Source: Ceratodon purpureus
Taxonomy: Eukaryota > Streptophyta > Bryopsida > Pseudoditrichales > Ditrichaceae
Assembly (NCBI GenBank): GCA_014871385.1
Contig: CM026433.1
Coordinates: 7,430,740 to 7,494,739, forward strand
DNA: 64,000 nucleotides
Direction: 5' to 3'
The notes under the pieces were generated by a model that saw nothing but the letters and a program-made list of their open reading frames with translations, did not search any database and was not told the origin of the DNA. Made by a program: the position numbers and the translations under genes. Within the stretch, counting starts at the first letter, position 1; each line of letters opens with the position of its first letter. Below, piece after piece: positions 42,610-51,430 of the stretch.

Positions 42610-42957
42610 AACAGAGCAACTTCGAAAGCTGGACCTTTACGTGAAATTGCTCAAGCAGAAGGGAGGAACAGTTGTGCTGTGGAGGAGAAACAACTTAAGA
42701 AGAATAACCAAACTCAAAAAAAATTCCGAAAGAAGCATAATAGAGCTAAGTGCAAGCACTCTCACATCCCCATGATCGGGTTGAAAGCAGAGATGATGAA
42801 GGAAATGAGTCAATGTCAGCCACCACCAATGTCGAGCCTCTTCCCCCGAGAGCAATCCCAAGAGCAATCGTGCAGGCTGTTCAAGCAGCTTCGAGGAGCA
42901 GCAACAAAGCGAAACCCAAATTCTAGAAAACGTGCCAACACAAATCCCAAACCATAA
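42565..42957 (+). CDS. Basic ORF whose start codon lies in the last array unit
   Basis: A 130-residue frame that starts METIPKATPTPSAY within the 31st, palindrome-less array unit and runs on into unique DNA. The rest is rich in lysine, arginine and glutamine (Q-K-K-F-R-K-K-H-N-R-A-K-C-K-H-S-H) with no known domain. In the other 242-bp units the same ATG opens a 19-codon micro-ORF that ends inside the palindrome. This ORF may be the source from which the array unit was taken, or the frame may be chance; the minus strand is also open here. Confidence 0.35.
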   Translation: METIPKATPTPSAYHNRATSKAGPLREIAQAEGRNSCAVEEKQLKKNNQTQKKFRKKHNRAKCKHSHIPMIGLKAEMMKEMSQCQPPPMSSLFPREQSQEQSCRLFKQLRGAATKRNPNSRKRANTNPKP

Positions 42958-43167
42958 ACCCCCAAACCGCAACCCCAAATATCCCTCAATCCAGAACCAA
43001 CGACCCACAACAGCAACTCCCCAGACCCAATCCACATGAACAAAAACTAATATGAAATCAACCTTAACTGACCCGTACAACACTAATCGTACGACCAGAA
43101 GCCAAACCCCAAGATTCAAAAACCCATCATCATTCAAACCATCATCATCATCATCACTCTGAATATC

Positions 43168-43503
43168 TCAACCGGCTAGGAAGCTTCGGACTCGAACCTG
43201 GTCTCCATCACCGCGCTCTTCCTCCCCATCCTCCCCGTCCGTCGTTTGCTGGTCCTCGCTCGCATTTCCGGCCATCATCGGCTGCTCCTCCTCTCCTCCG
43301 AGCTCGCCCGCGGCCACCTCCAGACCCTGGTCCGCACCCGCAGCCTCTTCCTGGTCCATCTCGAGAAGAGCTTCTCTCACCTGCTCCGCCCTTGCTGCAA
43401 TAGCCTCGCCCCCTTCACCTGCTCCCAAGATCTCCCTCCTCGCCTTCCTCGCAATGGCCAGCAAATGCTCGACTTCTCCTCCCACTTCTCCAACTAAACC
43501 CTT
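43168..43503 (-). other. Acidic open frame without ATG; candidate exon
   Basis: A stop-to-stop frame with strongly coding-like composition: A-R-K-A-R-R-E-I-L-G-A-G, E-Q-V-R-E-A-L-L-E-M-D-Q-E-E-A, then an acidic E-D-G-E-E-E-R-G-D-G-D-Q. No ATG precedes the helical part, so it is probably an internal or terminal exon of a minus-strand gene. A TTTAG acceptor at about 43,494 is possible. Its reading direction is the same as that of the ParB/methylase gene, whose first exon is missing on the other side of the array, but I could not prove a matching donor. Confidence 0.4.
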
Positions 43504-43665
43504 ACTCGATTCCCCTACTAACCTTATCCTCAGGTTACTCTACGCACATTGTTTCAAAAATACACAACCCCTGAGTCATTACGCACTTATGTAATTTTCC
43601 CAAATCGATTTAGTTTTTTCTGTTACTAATGCTTCTACTGAATTTATTTAAACAAAACAATTCAG

Positions 43666-44136
43666 TTAAGACGGTGTAGAATTGCTTACGTTTTCTGAGC
43701 CAAAATATAAATCTGCTTGAGAATCCGGCTCCCCTGTCGAAAATTCATTGAAACTAATAGAAGGTTGCGGTGACTCTACTCTTTGAGTACAATTAAAGAC
43801 TAATTCTTCCGTCATGGCCTCCCGATCAACTCCTCTTAAAATTACCTCCTCTTCCTGCTCGTGATTAGCGACTACGGGATTCTCTAAAAGGTCTTCGTGC
43901 TCCTCGTCTATAGACTCTAGAATGAGTTTACGAATGCTACAAAACTTCAAAGCAACAGGCAGACCTGAACCTCTCCTTTTCACGGGAGCACTTAAATGGT
44001 CACTTTTAAATACTACATTCTTACGTGACTCTCTCCTCTTCCTAGCTCTTCTATCCGTAAAATCTGTACGACCTGGTTTTCTTCTACGTTTCGGAGTAAC
44101 ATATGTAGAGGGAGATGGCCCTCCACTCTGCTTCAT
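43666..44136 (-). CDS. Basic, NLS-bearing ORF of unknown function
   Basis: From ATG at 44,136 (M-K-Q-S-G-G-P-S-P-S) the frame gives about 156 residues; it is open further upstream to 44,203. It carries P-K-R-R-R-K-P-G-R and R-R-A-R-K-R-R-E-S-R-K, a likely nuclear localisation signal, and an acidic middle (E-S-I-D-E-E-H-E-D-L-L-E-N). A good splice donor (GTAAGC at 43,689-43,684) follows S-E-N, so this may be a first exon and the last few codons to the stop may be intron. No family is recognised. Confidence 0.45.
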   Translation of the reverse strand: MKQSGGPSPSTYVTPKRRRKPGRTDFTDRRARKRRESRKNVVFKSDHLSAPVKRRGSGLPVALKFCSIRKLILESIDEEHEDLLENPVVANHEQEEEVILRGVDREAMTEELVFNCTQRVESPQPSISFNEFSTGEPDSQADLYFGSENVSNSTPS

Positions 44137-44659
44137 GTGTCTAACCACAGGAAGGACTCTCTCAAATATAATCTCCCTACAAAACTTCCTTCCAGCTTAA
44201 ATACCTAAACTGTACAACTATTTCAATACAAACCTAAAAACTGACACGTTTTCTACTCTCTTTATTTAAAGAGTACCCACTAATATTCTACTTTGAATTA
44301 AAGTTAAAATTATCGACCTATAAATATTAAGAATAAATCCAAGCACACTATATATTAAATGATTTGAATCAAACACTTTAATGCATGCCTTTTTTTATAT
44401 TCATTGTTTTAAATGTAGAATTTAAAAGACGGCTCAATCCAATCTTACCAAACTTCATAACTAATAGACTCTGCGCCACGATTGAAATTACTAAAGCAGA
44501 TTTAATAATATCTTACCTGCTATTCTTCGGCCAGCAAAAAGTTACATTCCAAATAGTTAGCGCCGTCCCTCTTAAATCATACATTCGTTACGTAACAGAA
44601 TGAATCATTCTCCACCTGTTCACATGGACATTCCGACCTGAATATAATGATCAACAGCG

Positions 44660-47600
44660 ATGCATCATTCCTCTCACTTTGCTCTTGCAATATTGCTTCG
44701 CCAGTACAGTCACACTTCTCTCTTCTTGACTGAGTTGCCTGCGAACATGGGGATGGTCTGCCTGTACGCCCAAGGCATGGGCATCCCACTTAGGTTTCGC
44801 GTAGATGACGATGGTCTAGCTACGGTGTCCTCTCTTCGCCTCAGTCTCAGATTCCATTTCCGTGAAGATTCCATCAGTATAGAGGAGGAGATCTTTGATG
44901 ACGTTACTGCCGAGGTTACCCACACCCTCGGACAACCTTCAATGAGAGATGAGAACAACATGTTGCAGTGGAGACTCCTCCCTGGATCCTATAGAGTCTA
45001 TGGTCTTACTGATTCTCTTATGGCTGCATCCACTGAGATCCTCACCCCCCGTCGCTCTTCTACTTGCACAATTCAGACTCCCTTACCTCATGATGTCAAA
45101 GTCAAAGTCGAGCCTGGTACCGAGACTTCAGATGTAGAGAAACCTCCTCCGACCGTCATATCTCTCTCTTCTGATGACGAAGTCAGTCCCGTGAAGTTGG
45201 TGCCTAAGGTCCATGCAGATGCTCCTCCTTCCAATGTGTCTCCTCCATTGTCCCAGGTCACAGTTAGCATTGTTCCGCTCCTTAAAGAGATTGCTAAGAC
45301 GCGTGGGTCCAAAAACATTTTGAAGAAGATAGACTATTCCACTATTAGACACGAGAGAGTAGAGTACTTGCCCGCGAAGTTTGATGGTCCGGTTCTTTTT
45401 GAGTTGCCCCCAGCTGCTGCAGGTTCCTCTAAGCTTGCCGCCAAGTCAATGCAGGGAATGGACAAACGATACGACGGACACTTGTGGACCAAGACCATCA
45501 CAACAAACATCAAAAACGACTTCGGACTCTCTTTTCGAAGTTCCACCTGCGTCGGATGGCTCCGCTGCAGCAACAGGGACTGTGACTTCCTGAAGCGTGT
45601 TCCCAAGATCTTCGAGGTTAACGAGACTGAGTTCGAAGGCTGTACCCTGCAAGCTTTTCTCATGGATCAGCCTCCTCCATCTGACTCCACGCTAGTGTGC
45701 AAGGTATGTAAAGAACCTCCATCATGTGTAGCTACATGCGAGGCTAAGATTTATTATGTTGTGGGCAAACCAAATCAGACTAGAGCTTGTATTCACATAG
45801 GAACACATCATCATCCAGTGAAAGTTGGAGACTACAGAGACTCTAAAGCAGAGATTAGTAGCTTAATAGAAGAGCAGGTAGAGATGAACAACAAAGCAAC
45901 AAAGAGCGTCGTTGTCCTGGAGGCGAGCAAACTCCTCATCGGCAGCTACCTCCTACAGCCCGAGGATGCTCCACCGAGGAAGCTGACGATGGAGGAGCTG
46001 GTTCCTGTTCTGGATCGATGCAAAGATATGGCGTCGCCAAACATCCGCAACAAAGTCGCCACCTTCAAAAGATTCAAAAGGTACGGAATCATGGACGGTA
46101 TCACCAAGCTCCGTGGTAACAGTCTCTGGGCGTATGTCCAGGAGAATAGGTTTCCTGGTCAGGGATCGATGCGTGACAAAGTCTTCCTCTTCAAGATGTC
46201 GGAGGTTGGGCCGGGAAGTGGTGTCGACTTGGTCAGCCGAATGCAAGCTGGTGGCGACTTGGAGAACGCATGGATCATGTTCGACCATGTAAAACGCGTC
46301 AAAGACTGGTCGACCATGGCGTGCCATGTGTACGACGCCACGTACTGCCGCGTGATGACAATCGCCACTTGCGACATGCAGTCCGAGGACACGGACGCCC
46401 AGCTCGTCTTCTGGAAAAACCTGAACCTGGTCATGGAGATCAATGGCGTTGCAGCGCCGAACTTCAAGGGGTTCATGGCGGATAACGCACAGGCGAATTG
46501 GAATGCAGTGCGAATCCTTTACGGCAATGGCAACAAAGAGGACCCAATGGAGGACCGGGAGAGGTCGTGCTTGTTCCACTGGACTCAGAACATGGTGGCG
46601 TATACGCAGAAGCACTTCCCCGAAGAACTCTGGGAACAGCACAAGAAGATGTGCACTCAGTACAAGAATGCGACCAGCATGGCAGAGGCGGAAACTCTGT
46701 ACCACGCGTTGCGAGCATGGTGGGCATCCACCGGGGTCGTTGGCGAAAGCGGCCTCATCAAACTCGATCAGTGGCTGTCATTCTGGCACCACCGCTTCCG
46801 CCAATGGGGGGGATTCATGACCGAGGTATTATCTCTGAACTCTGTTTTGATGTTTTTCATACTGGTTTCCTAGCCCTAACCTACAAAACTCTAATCCGTG
46901 AATCTAATGGCACCTACTGTCAAAATTGCAGAAATTCACGGAAGAAGAACTCACAGAGATGCCCACCTGTAACCTCGCCGAAACAGTTCACAACAAGTGG
47001 CTCCAGGCTTCTGGAAACAACGGGAACGACCTCTACGTTGCTACCGTGGACGATTTCGTTCGGGCTTTTCTTCAAGTTGTTAACTACTACCAATTCCTCA
47101 AAGGTGACGTCGGCGGAACAGGACCGTCCAAGAAGGAACTCAGACTCCGGATGGCTGAACGCAACGCCAAGAAATGGGGAAATCCTACACTGCTCGATAA
47201 GCCCATGCTCGATATGCCAGGCGCGGATGAGTTCTGCACCCGTCAGCCTATCATGCCTGGAGCGGAAGTCTTCGGTTCACAGAAGCGAAAAGCCGACGTC
47301 CCCATCGGAGCTGACGAGGAGTCTCATCGCCCGGACAAGACAAACTTCTCACGCCCAAGAGGCCCAAGACGTGCCGTCAGGGCTCGCCCTATGCAGATGC
47401 CCGTCATTGTGGAAGACGACTCCGAACACGACACCGAGGTACAATGTACGCAACCTCCTGCCCAGGAAGTTGATTCCCCTTTACCTTCACCTGTGAACAA
47501 GGGCGGCATTCGCCATGTCAACGCGGTTGAAGAAACCAAGGTGGACGTGAAGGAGTGGCACATTTCGAGACTTCACAAACTTTCTGCGAAGTGCTGCTGG

Positions 47601-48425
47601 GCCCAGAGAGCTGAAACGAAGAAGAAGTGCACTGAGAGAATCGTCAGGGGGCCCCTTTGCACAGCTGCACCGACCTACACTGGGCTGTGGACTAACTATC
47701 GCAGGAACACTGTTGAGAAGACAGAGTTCTTCTTCTGCTCCGACGATATTGAGCGCTGCGTGAAAGGCTCTAAGCGCAAGTGGGTAGCGCACTACTCAAA
47801 GGACCAGGAATTCCCCTCCATTCCAGAGGTCTGGCCAGTGAAACTAGGTACTAATCTAAAACTGACTGAGATTCTTGCCCTCGAAGCAGCAGGCTTTCAA
47901 CTTCCGCCTAAAAAGCCGGTCTCCCCAAGACGCCTCTTCTCCTCTGCCCCGCCCCCTGCGAATCTCAACTCGGTGCCAGTCCCTGCAGACGCTGACCGCT
48001 ACCCAGGCAAGAGAGACGGCAAGATGGTGAAGCGCACTGCCACTCGTCCCAATCCGGCGCAGCGACTATCCATGGGCTCCTCCGAGTCTCTCAAAGCGCG
48101 CCTCCGTTCCGTCACCATGATACCTGAGCCGGGCCACGGTTGCATCATTGGGCTGGATTCGGGCGTCGCTCCTCACATCACACGTTACCAGATTACCATC
48201 AGTTCTTACCCTGGTTGCACTTGCCCAGCATTCAAGAAGACGATGACTACGTTCAAAGGCAGGACTCAGTTCACGTATTGTAAGCACCTTTACTACATAC
48301 TCTTGAAGGTCTGCAACCGTGATCCCGAAGCCGAGCTTTTCATCCATGCGCCTACCTTTAGCTTCAACGAGGTCAGGCTTCTCCTAGAGAGTGGAATCTT
48401 GCGTCACCCCTTGGCGAAGAAGTAG
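44660..48425 (+). CDS. Transposase: GCM1/FLYWCH-like zinc region, DD(E) core, SWIM zinc finger
   Basis: Exons 44,660-46,825 and 46,932-48,425 join at a phase-0 GT-AG intron of 106 bp to 1,219 residues; a start at ATG 44,747 is also possible. Near residue 170 is V-I-S-L-S-S-D-D-E, a typical SUMO-interacting motif. A zinc region follows (G-W-L-R-C-S-N-R-D-C-D-F-L; C-K-V-C-K-E-P; then R-A-C-I-H-I-G-T-H-H-H-P-V) like the WRKY-GCM1/FLYWCH region of MULE and FAR1 proteins. The RNase-H-like core shows Asp559 (V-Y-D-A-T-Y) and Asp608 (F-M-A-D-N-A-Q-A-N-W); the third acidic residue cannot be picked by eye. Near the C-terminus, C-T-C-P-A-F-K-K-T...Y-C-K-H-L-Y-Y is a SWIM finger (C-x-C...C-x-H). It would cut and paste the element by its inverted repeats. 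A dead relative is at 590-866. Confidence 0.88.
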
Positions 48426-48679
48426 GTAGCCCTCCTACTTTAGAACTGCCATTTCCACAATGGCCATTTGTCACGTAGTGAATGATTTTAGTAATATACC
48501 ATGTACTAAGTCAGCTATTCAGAAGCTGTATTGACTTTTTCATTATATTAAAGGCTTTGGCGTTCACATTGATTGCATTCTATTTCAATACATTCTATCT
48601 TGAAGAAGTGCACTATATACCTCGTATCCTCTGACATGTACCCTTTATTACAGCAAACATATACTTGTTATTAGATGTC

Positions 48680-49132
48680 CTAATCTTCGAACCTAACACG
48701 TTTAGGGTTGCCCACTACACTATCAGCAGGATTGCGAACCTCTGACTGTACTACAGGACAAACTACATTCGCATTCACTTTCGTTCCCACACTTGGAGCG
48801 TGTCCTTGGTATGATCGTTTCAGCAATGGCCCACCTCCCCGCCTCCGATTCACTGATTCCCTGGAATAGGTTCCCCTTGGGATCTTTCCAACCTTGGAGT
48901 ATGCATGAGGTTGCAAAGGCACATCTGCGTCCTCCTCCAGCACTCTGATATCATCCGAATTTTCTGAACGTGGAGGGTCAGCTCTAACATCCGGTTGCAT
49001 GTCAACATCCGTTGTTAAAGGACGCCCTTGGCTGCTGGCCATCACCTCTTCTTCGTCCTCCACCTCAACATATGGTTGAAATGGACAAACATCGTCAGCA
49101 AGTGAAACAACAATATCTCTGACGTCTTCCAT
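48680..49132 (-). CDS. Polar, probably disordered 150-aa protein
   Basis: Single exon from ATG 49,132 (M-E-D-V-R-D-I-V-V-S-L-A-D-D-V). An acidic block E-V-E-D-E-E-E-V, an R-R-R-G-G-G-P-L-L-K-R basic stretch and a C-terminal P-K-R-V-R-F-E-D are visible. It is tail-to-tail with the transposase, with 254 bp between the stop codons. Two-ORF layouts with a small accessory protein are common in large DNA transposons, but I recognise no family here. Confidence 0.5.
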   Translation of the reverse strand: MEDVRDIVVSLADDVCPFQPYVEVEDEEEVMASSQGRPLTTDVDMQPDVRADPPRSENSDDIRVLEEDADVPLQPHAYSKVGKIPRGTYSRESVNRRRGGGPLLKRSYQGHAPSVGTKVNANVVCPVVQSEVRNPADSVVGNPKRVRFED

Positions 49133-49414
49133 AACTGCTGTCCCGCAGTACGGAAAAGAGCTTCACAAAACACCAACAGAAAAGAGGAAGAGACATTCCA
49201 TAATCCTAACTTAAATATCCGTGAAGGAGATGCTTGGCGCCCTTGAAAATCGGATATTCATTCATTTGGAAGTTGCATCTTCCTCAACTGAATGGAAAAG
49301 GATGAGGGTTGAGCAGAAGTCATTTAGCTTTTAAAATTTAAAAATAATAAAAAAAATTAAAAAAAAATTATAAAAGCAAAAAGGAAAAAAAGCAAAAATA
49401 AATATTAAGGTTGA

Positions 49415-49790
49415 AAATAATATGAAGGCGACTAAGAAAATGAAAGAGAAAATAAAATGAAAGACAAAATAAAATGAATGAGAAAATAAAATGAATGAGA
49501 CAATAAAATGAAAGAGAGAATAAAATGAAAGACAAAATAAAATGAAAGAGAAAATAAAATGAAAAGGAAAATAAAATGAAAGAGAAATTATAATGAAGGA
49601 GACAAGAAAATGAAAGAGAGAATAAAATGAAAGAGAAAATAAAATGAAAGAGAAAAAAAAATGAAAGAGAGAATAAAATGAAAGAGAAAATAAAAGGAAC
49701 TAGAAAATAAAATGAAAGAAAAAATAAAATGAAAGAGAGAATAAAATGAAAGAGAAAAGAAAATGAAAGAGAATTAAAGGAAAGGAAAGA
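49415..49790. repeat. Purine-rich minisatellite (AAAATGAAAGAGA type)
   Basis: Some 20 degenerate units of 16-18 bp built from GAAAGAGAAAATAAAAT. It lies within the transposon between the 150-aa ORF and the right terminal repeat. It is strongly strand-asymmetric (almost no C), with no coding capacity. Confidence 0.85.
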
Positions 49791-50089
49791 TAGATAGAGT
49801 AATGGAAGTTAATATGAAGAATTAAAGAAATAAACCATGTAGACCATGGCGGATGATTTCTAACAATGTTAAGAAATTGTTACGATATTAAATGTTACTT
49901 TATCCCTCTTAAGAGCTTTAATACCAATACATTTTATGCGGTAATTTGCATATAAATTTGAGGAGATAAAGGGAATTAATGTATGCCTAAACTAGTTAGA
50001 AGGAGCTGGAGCATAGTAATTGGTGCACGTTAAAAAATTAATCATCAAAAAAAAGAGAAAACGAACTACAAATTCAATGAAAACACTGT
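49791..50089. other. Subterminal region, nothing seen
   Basis: AT-rich, no ORF or clear repeat. Confidence 0.45.
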
Positions 50090-50305
50090 AATTATTCCAC
50101 GGTTATAGGGTCAATAAAATTACTAAAATTAGTATTTTTCCAAAAATATACTGAGAATATTCGAATCTTCTAATTTTATATTTTATTTTTAGTAAAAAAA
50201 GTGCTATTTTTAGGTTCTGTCCCCCACTCTGTGCTCTCCGCTCTCCAAATCTGCGCTCACCGCTCTCCGCTCTACGCTCTCCGCTCACGTACAAGCTACG
50301 TCCCC
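50090..50305 (-). repeat. Right terminal inverted repeat of the giant transposon
   Basis: The reverse complement of the left repeat: the core at 50,250-50,292 is perfect over 43 bp, the terminus reads ...CTACGTCCCC, and the inner phrase CCACGGTTATAGGGTC matches the inner end of the left repeat. It has about 87 extra bases between the two. Confidence 0.88.
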
Positions 50306-50313
50306 CATCATGA
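50306..50313. repeat. Target-site duplication of the giant transposon, right
   Basis: CATCATGA, identical to 28,700-28,707. The bordering C-run makes an 8- or 9-bp length equally possible. Confidence 0.7.
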
Positions 50314-51430
50314 TTGCATTTCTAGAAAAAAATTGTATCTCTGCTTTGTGTAATTATTCTATAACACCTATAAACCTAGGAAATAAATAATTATTAAATT
50401 GTTACAACAATATGCTCTTAAAATATAAACCATTCAAATGTGCATATATTTTTAATGCATGCAATAAAATAAAAACAAATAGAATTAATGAGTTAAAGGT
50501 TTAAAACATATCCCATTCAAAACTTCAACGGTGTTTGACTTACAAATCTCCGTTGAAACCACAAGTAATATCCACTCCAATTTATGTGCACAAAAATGTT
50601 TAGATCCTCTCATTTCATTGGAAGGCAATTTCAAGTTGCATTTGTTCCTTTAAATGGATGTGGGTGCATAAGGATGATTGCACAATAAGGCCAAAAAGCC
50701 CCCATTCATCCACATGTCAAGGTAACCATGGGTTCGAACCATAGGTTACCTACTTGGATCTTGATGGATGAGATACCGAAGGACCATCCACGGCATTCAT
50801 CTGGTAAGGTGCCAGTGTGAGGGTCAATTCTCCCTGGCCTGTAGAGACGGTTGGTTTTTGCTCCGCCAATCTGAACGTTCACCTCTCCAATCTATGAAAT
50901 GGTGCCAAAATTGATTACCAACTCGGCAAAGCTAATTCCCTGAAACCAGTGAAGATGATCAGGCCAATCTTGCGCCTTCGACAAATTCTAGTGCACAAAA
51001 CCAGTGCTGGCTAGTTGCTAATCTTGTGTCTTCGACCAAATTTAAAATGCCGACAACAATAGCTCAAGGTAAACAGGTGAGAACTGAACACGAAGAATTG
51101 CATAGAATTTGTGCACCACTGACCTAATTCGAAGCAAAAACAAGGGAACAATATCCAAAATCTGGTGCGATTTGTATATAGCTGATAGTTACAGTAGTCG
51201 AACACAGATGAGTTACGGAACATCAAGTGCGAAGCTTCAAAATTTATCACAAACTTTGTACACTGGTACATGTGAAGCATGTCTGATAACAAGATTCTCA
51301 GTACGTTAAATGTTCTAAAAGTTTTACAAGTGTAACCAGTGATACAAGCCACATGTTGATGTGGGTTAACCGACTGGTATGATGGGACTGGTAACTGTTT
51401 GATGGATGAGTTCCACGTTGCGCTTGGGAT
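50314..51430. other. Intergenic; 3' flank of the quinone oxidoreductase gene
   Basis: AT-rich up to about 50,880 with no gene. From about 50,900 the sequence is the functional gene's 3' flank, which has a diverged duplicate at 10,160-10,980. Confidence 0.5.

Larger units (their letters stand above)
28708..50305. mobile_element. Giant (21.6-kb) DNA transposon carrying ParB-methylase gene and palindrome array
   Basis: Inverted repeats at 28,708-28,836 and 50,090-50,305 begin GGGG and share a perfect 43-bp core (28,719-28,761 with 50,250-50,292). An 8-9-bp direct repeat flanks them. Between them lie a 1,219-aa transposase (44,660-48,425), a ParB/methyltransferase-like gene (30,363-35,107), the 7.4-kb palindrome array and small ORFs, all in the orientation and spacing of a self-contained unit. 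A SWIM-finger transposase, an 8-9-bp target duplication and large size with passenger genes fit the Mutator-like or the KDZ/Zisupton-type group. I cannot decide between these from sequence alone. All large genes are open, so the element seems recent. Confidence 0.8.

Noticed and set aside
42637..43137. Minus-strand 166-codon hydrophobic frame
   Set aside because: It overlaps the plus-strand basic ORF and a C-rich stretch whose complement gives leucine, valine, tryptophan and glycine codons; it looks like a compositional shadow.
45953..46705. 250-codon minus-strand frame inside the transposase
   Set aside because: Antisense shadow of the transposase core, where GC-rich third positions keep the complement open.
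46498..47496. 332-codon plus-strand frame across the transposase intron
   Set aside because: It is in a different frame from the transposase exons, reads through the GT-AG intron and has no domain; the spliced frame carries all motifs.
50650..50910. tRNA or SINE candidate around GGTTCGAACC
   Set aside because: A B-box-like word is present, but no matching A box or cloverleaf could be built; a tRNA-derived SINE remains possible but unsupported.
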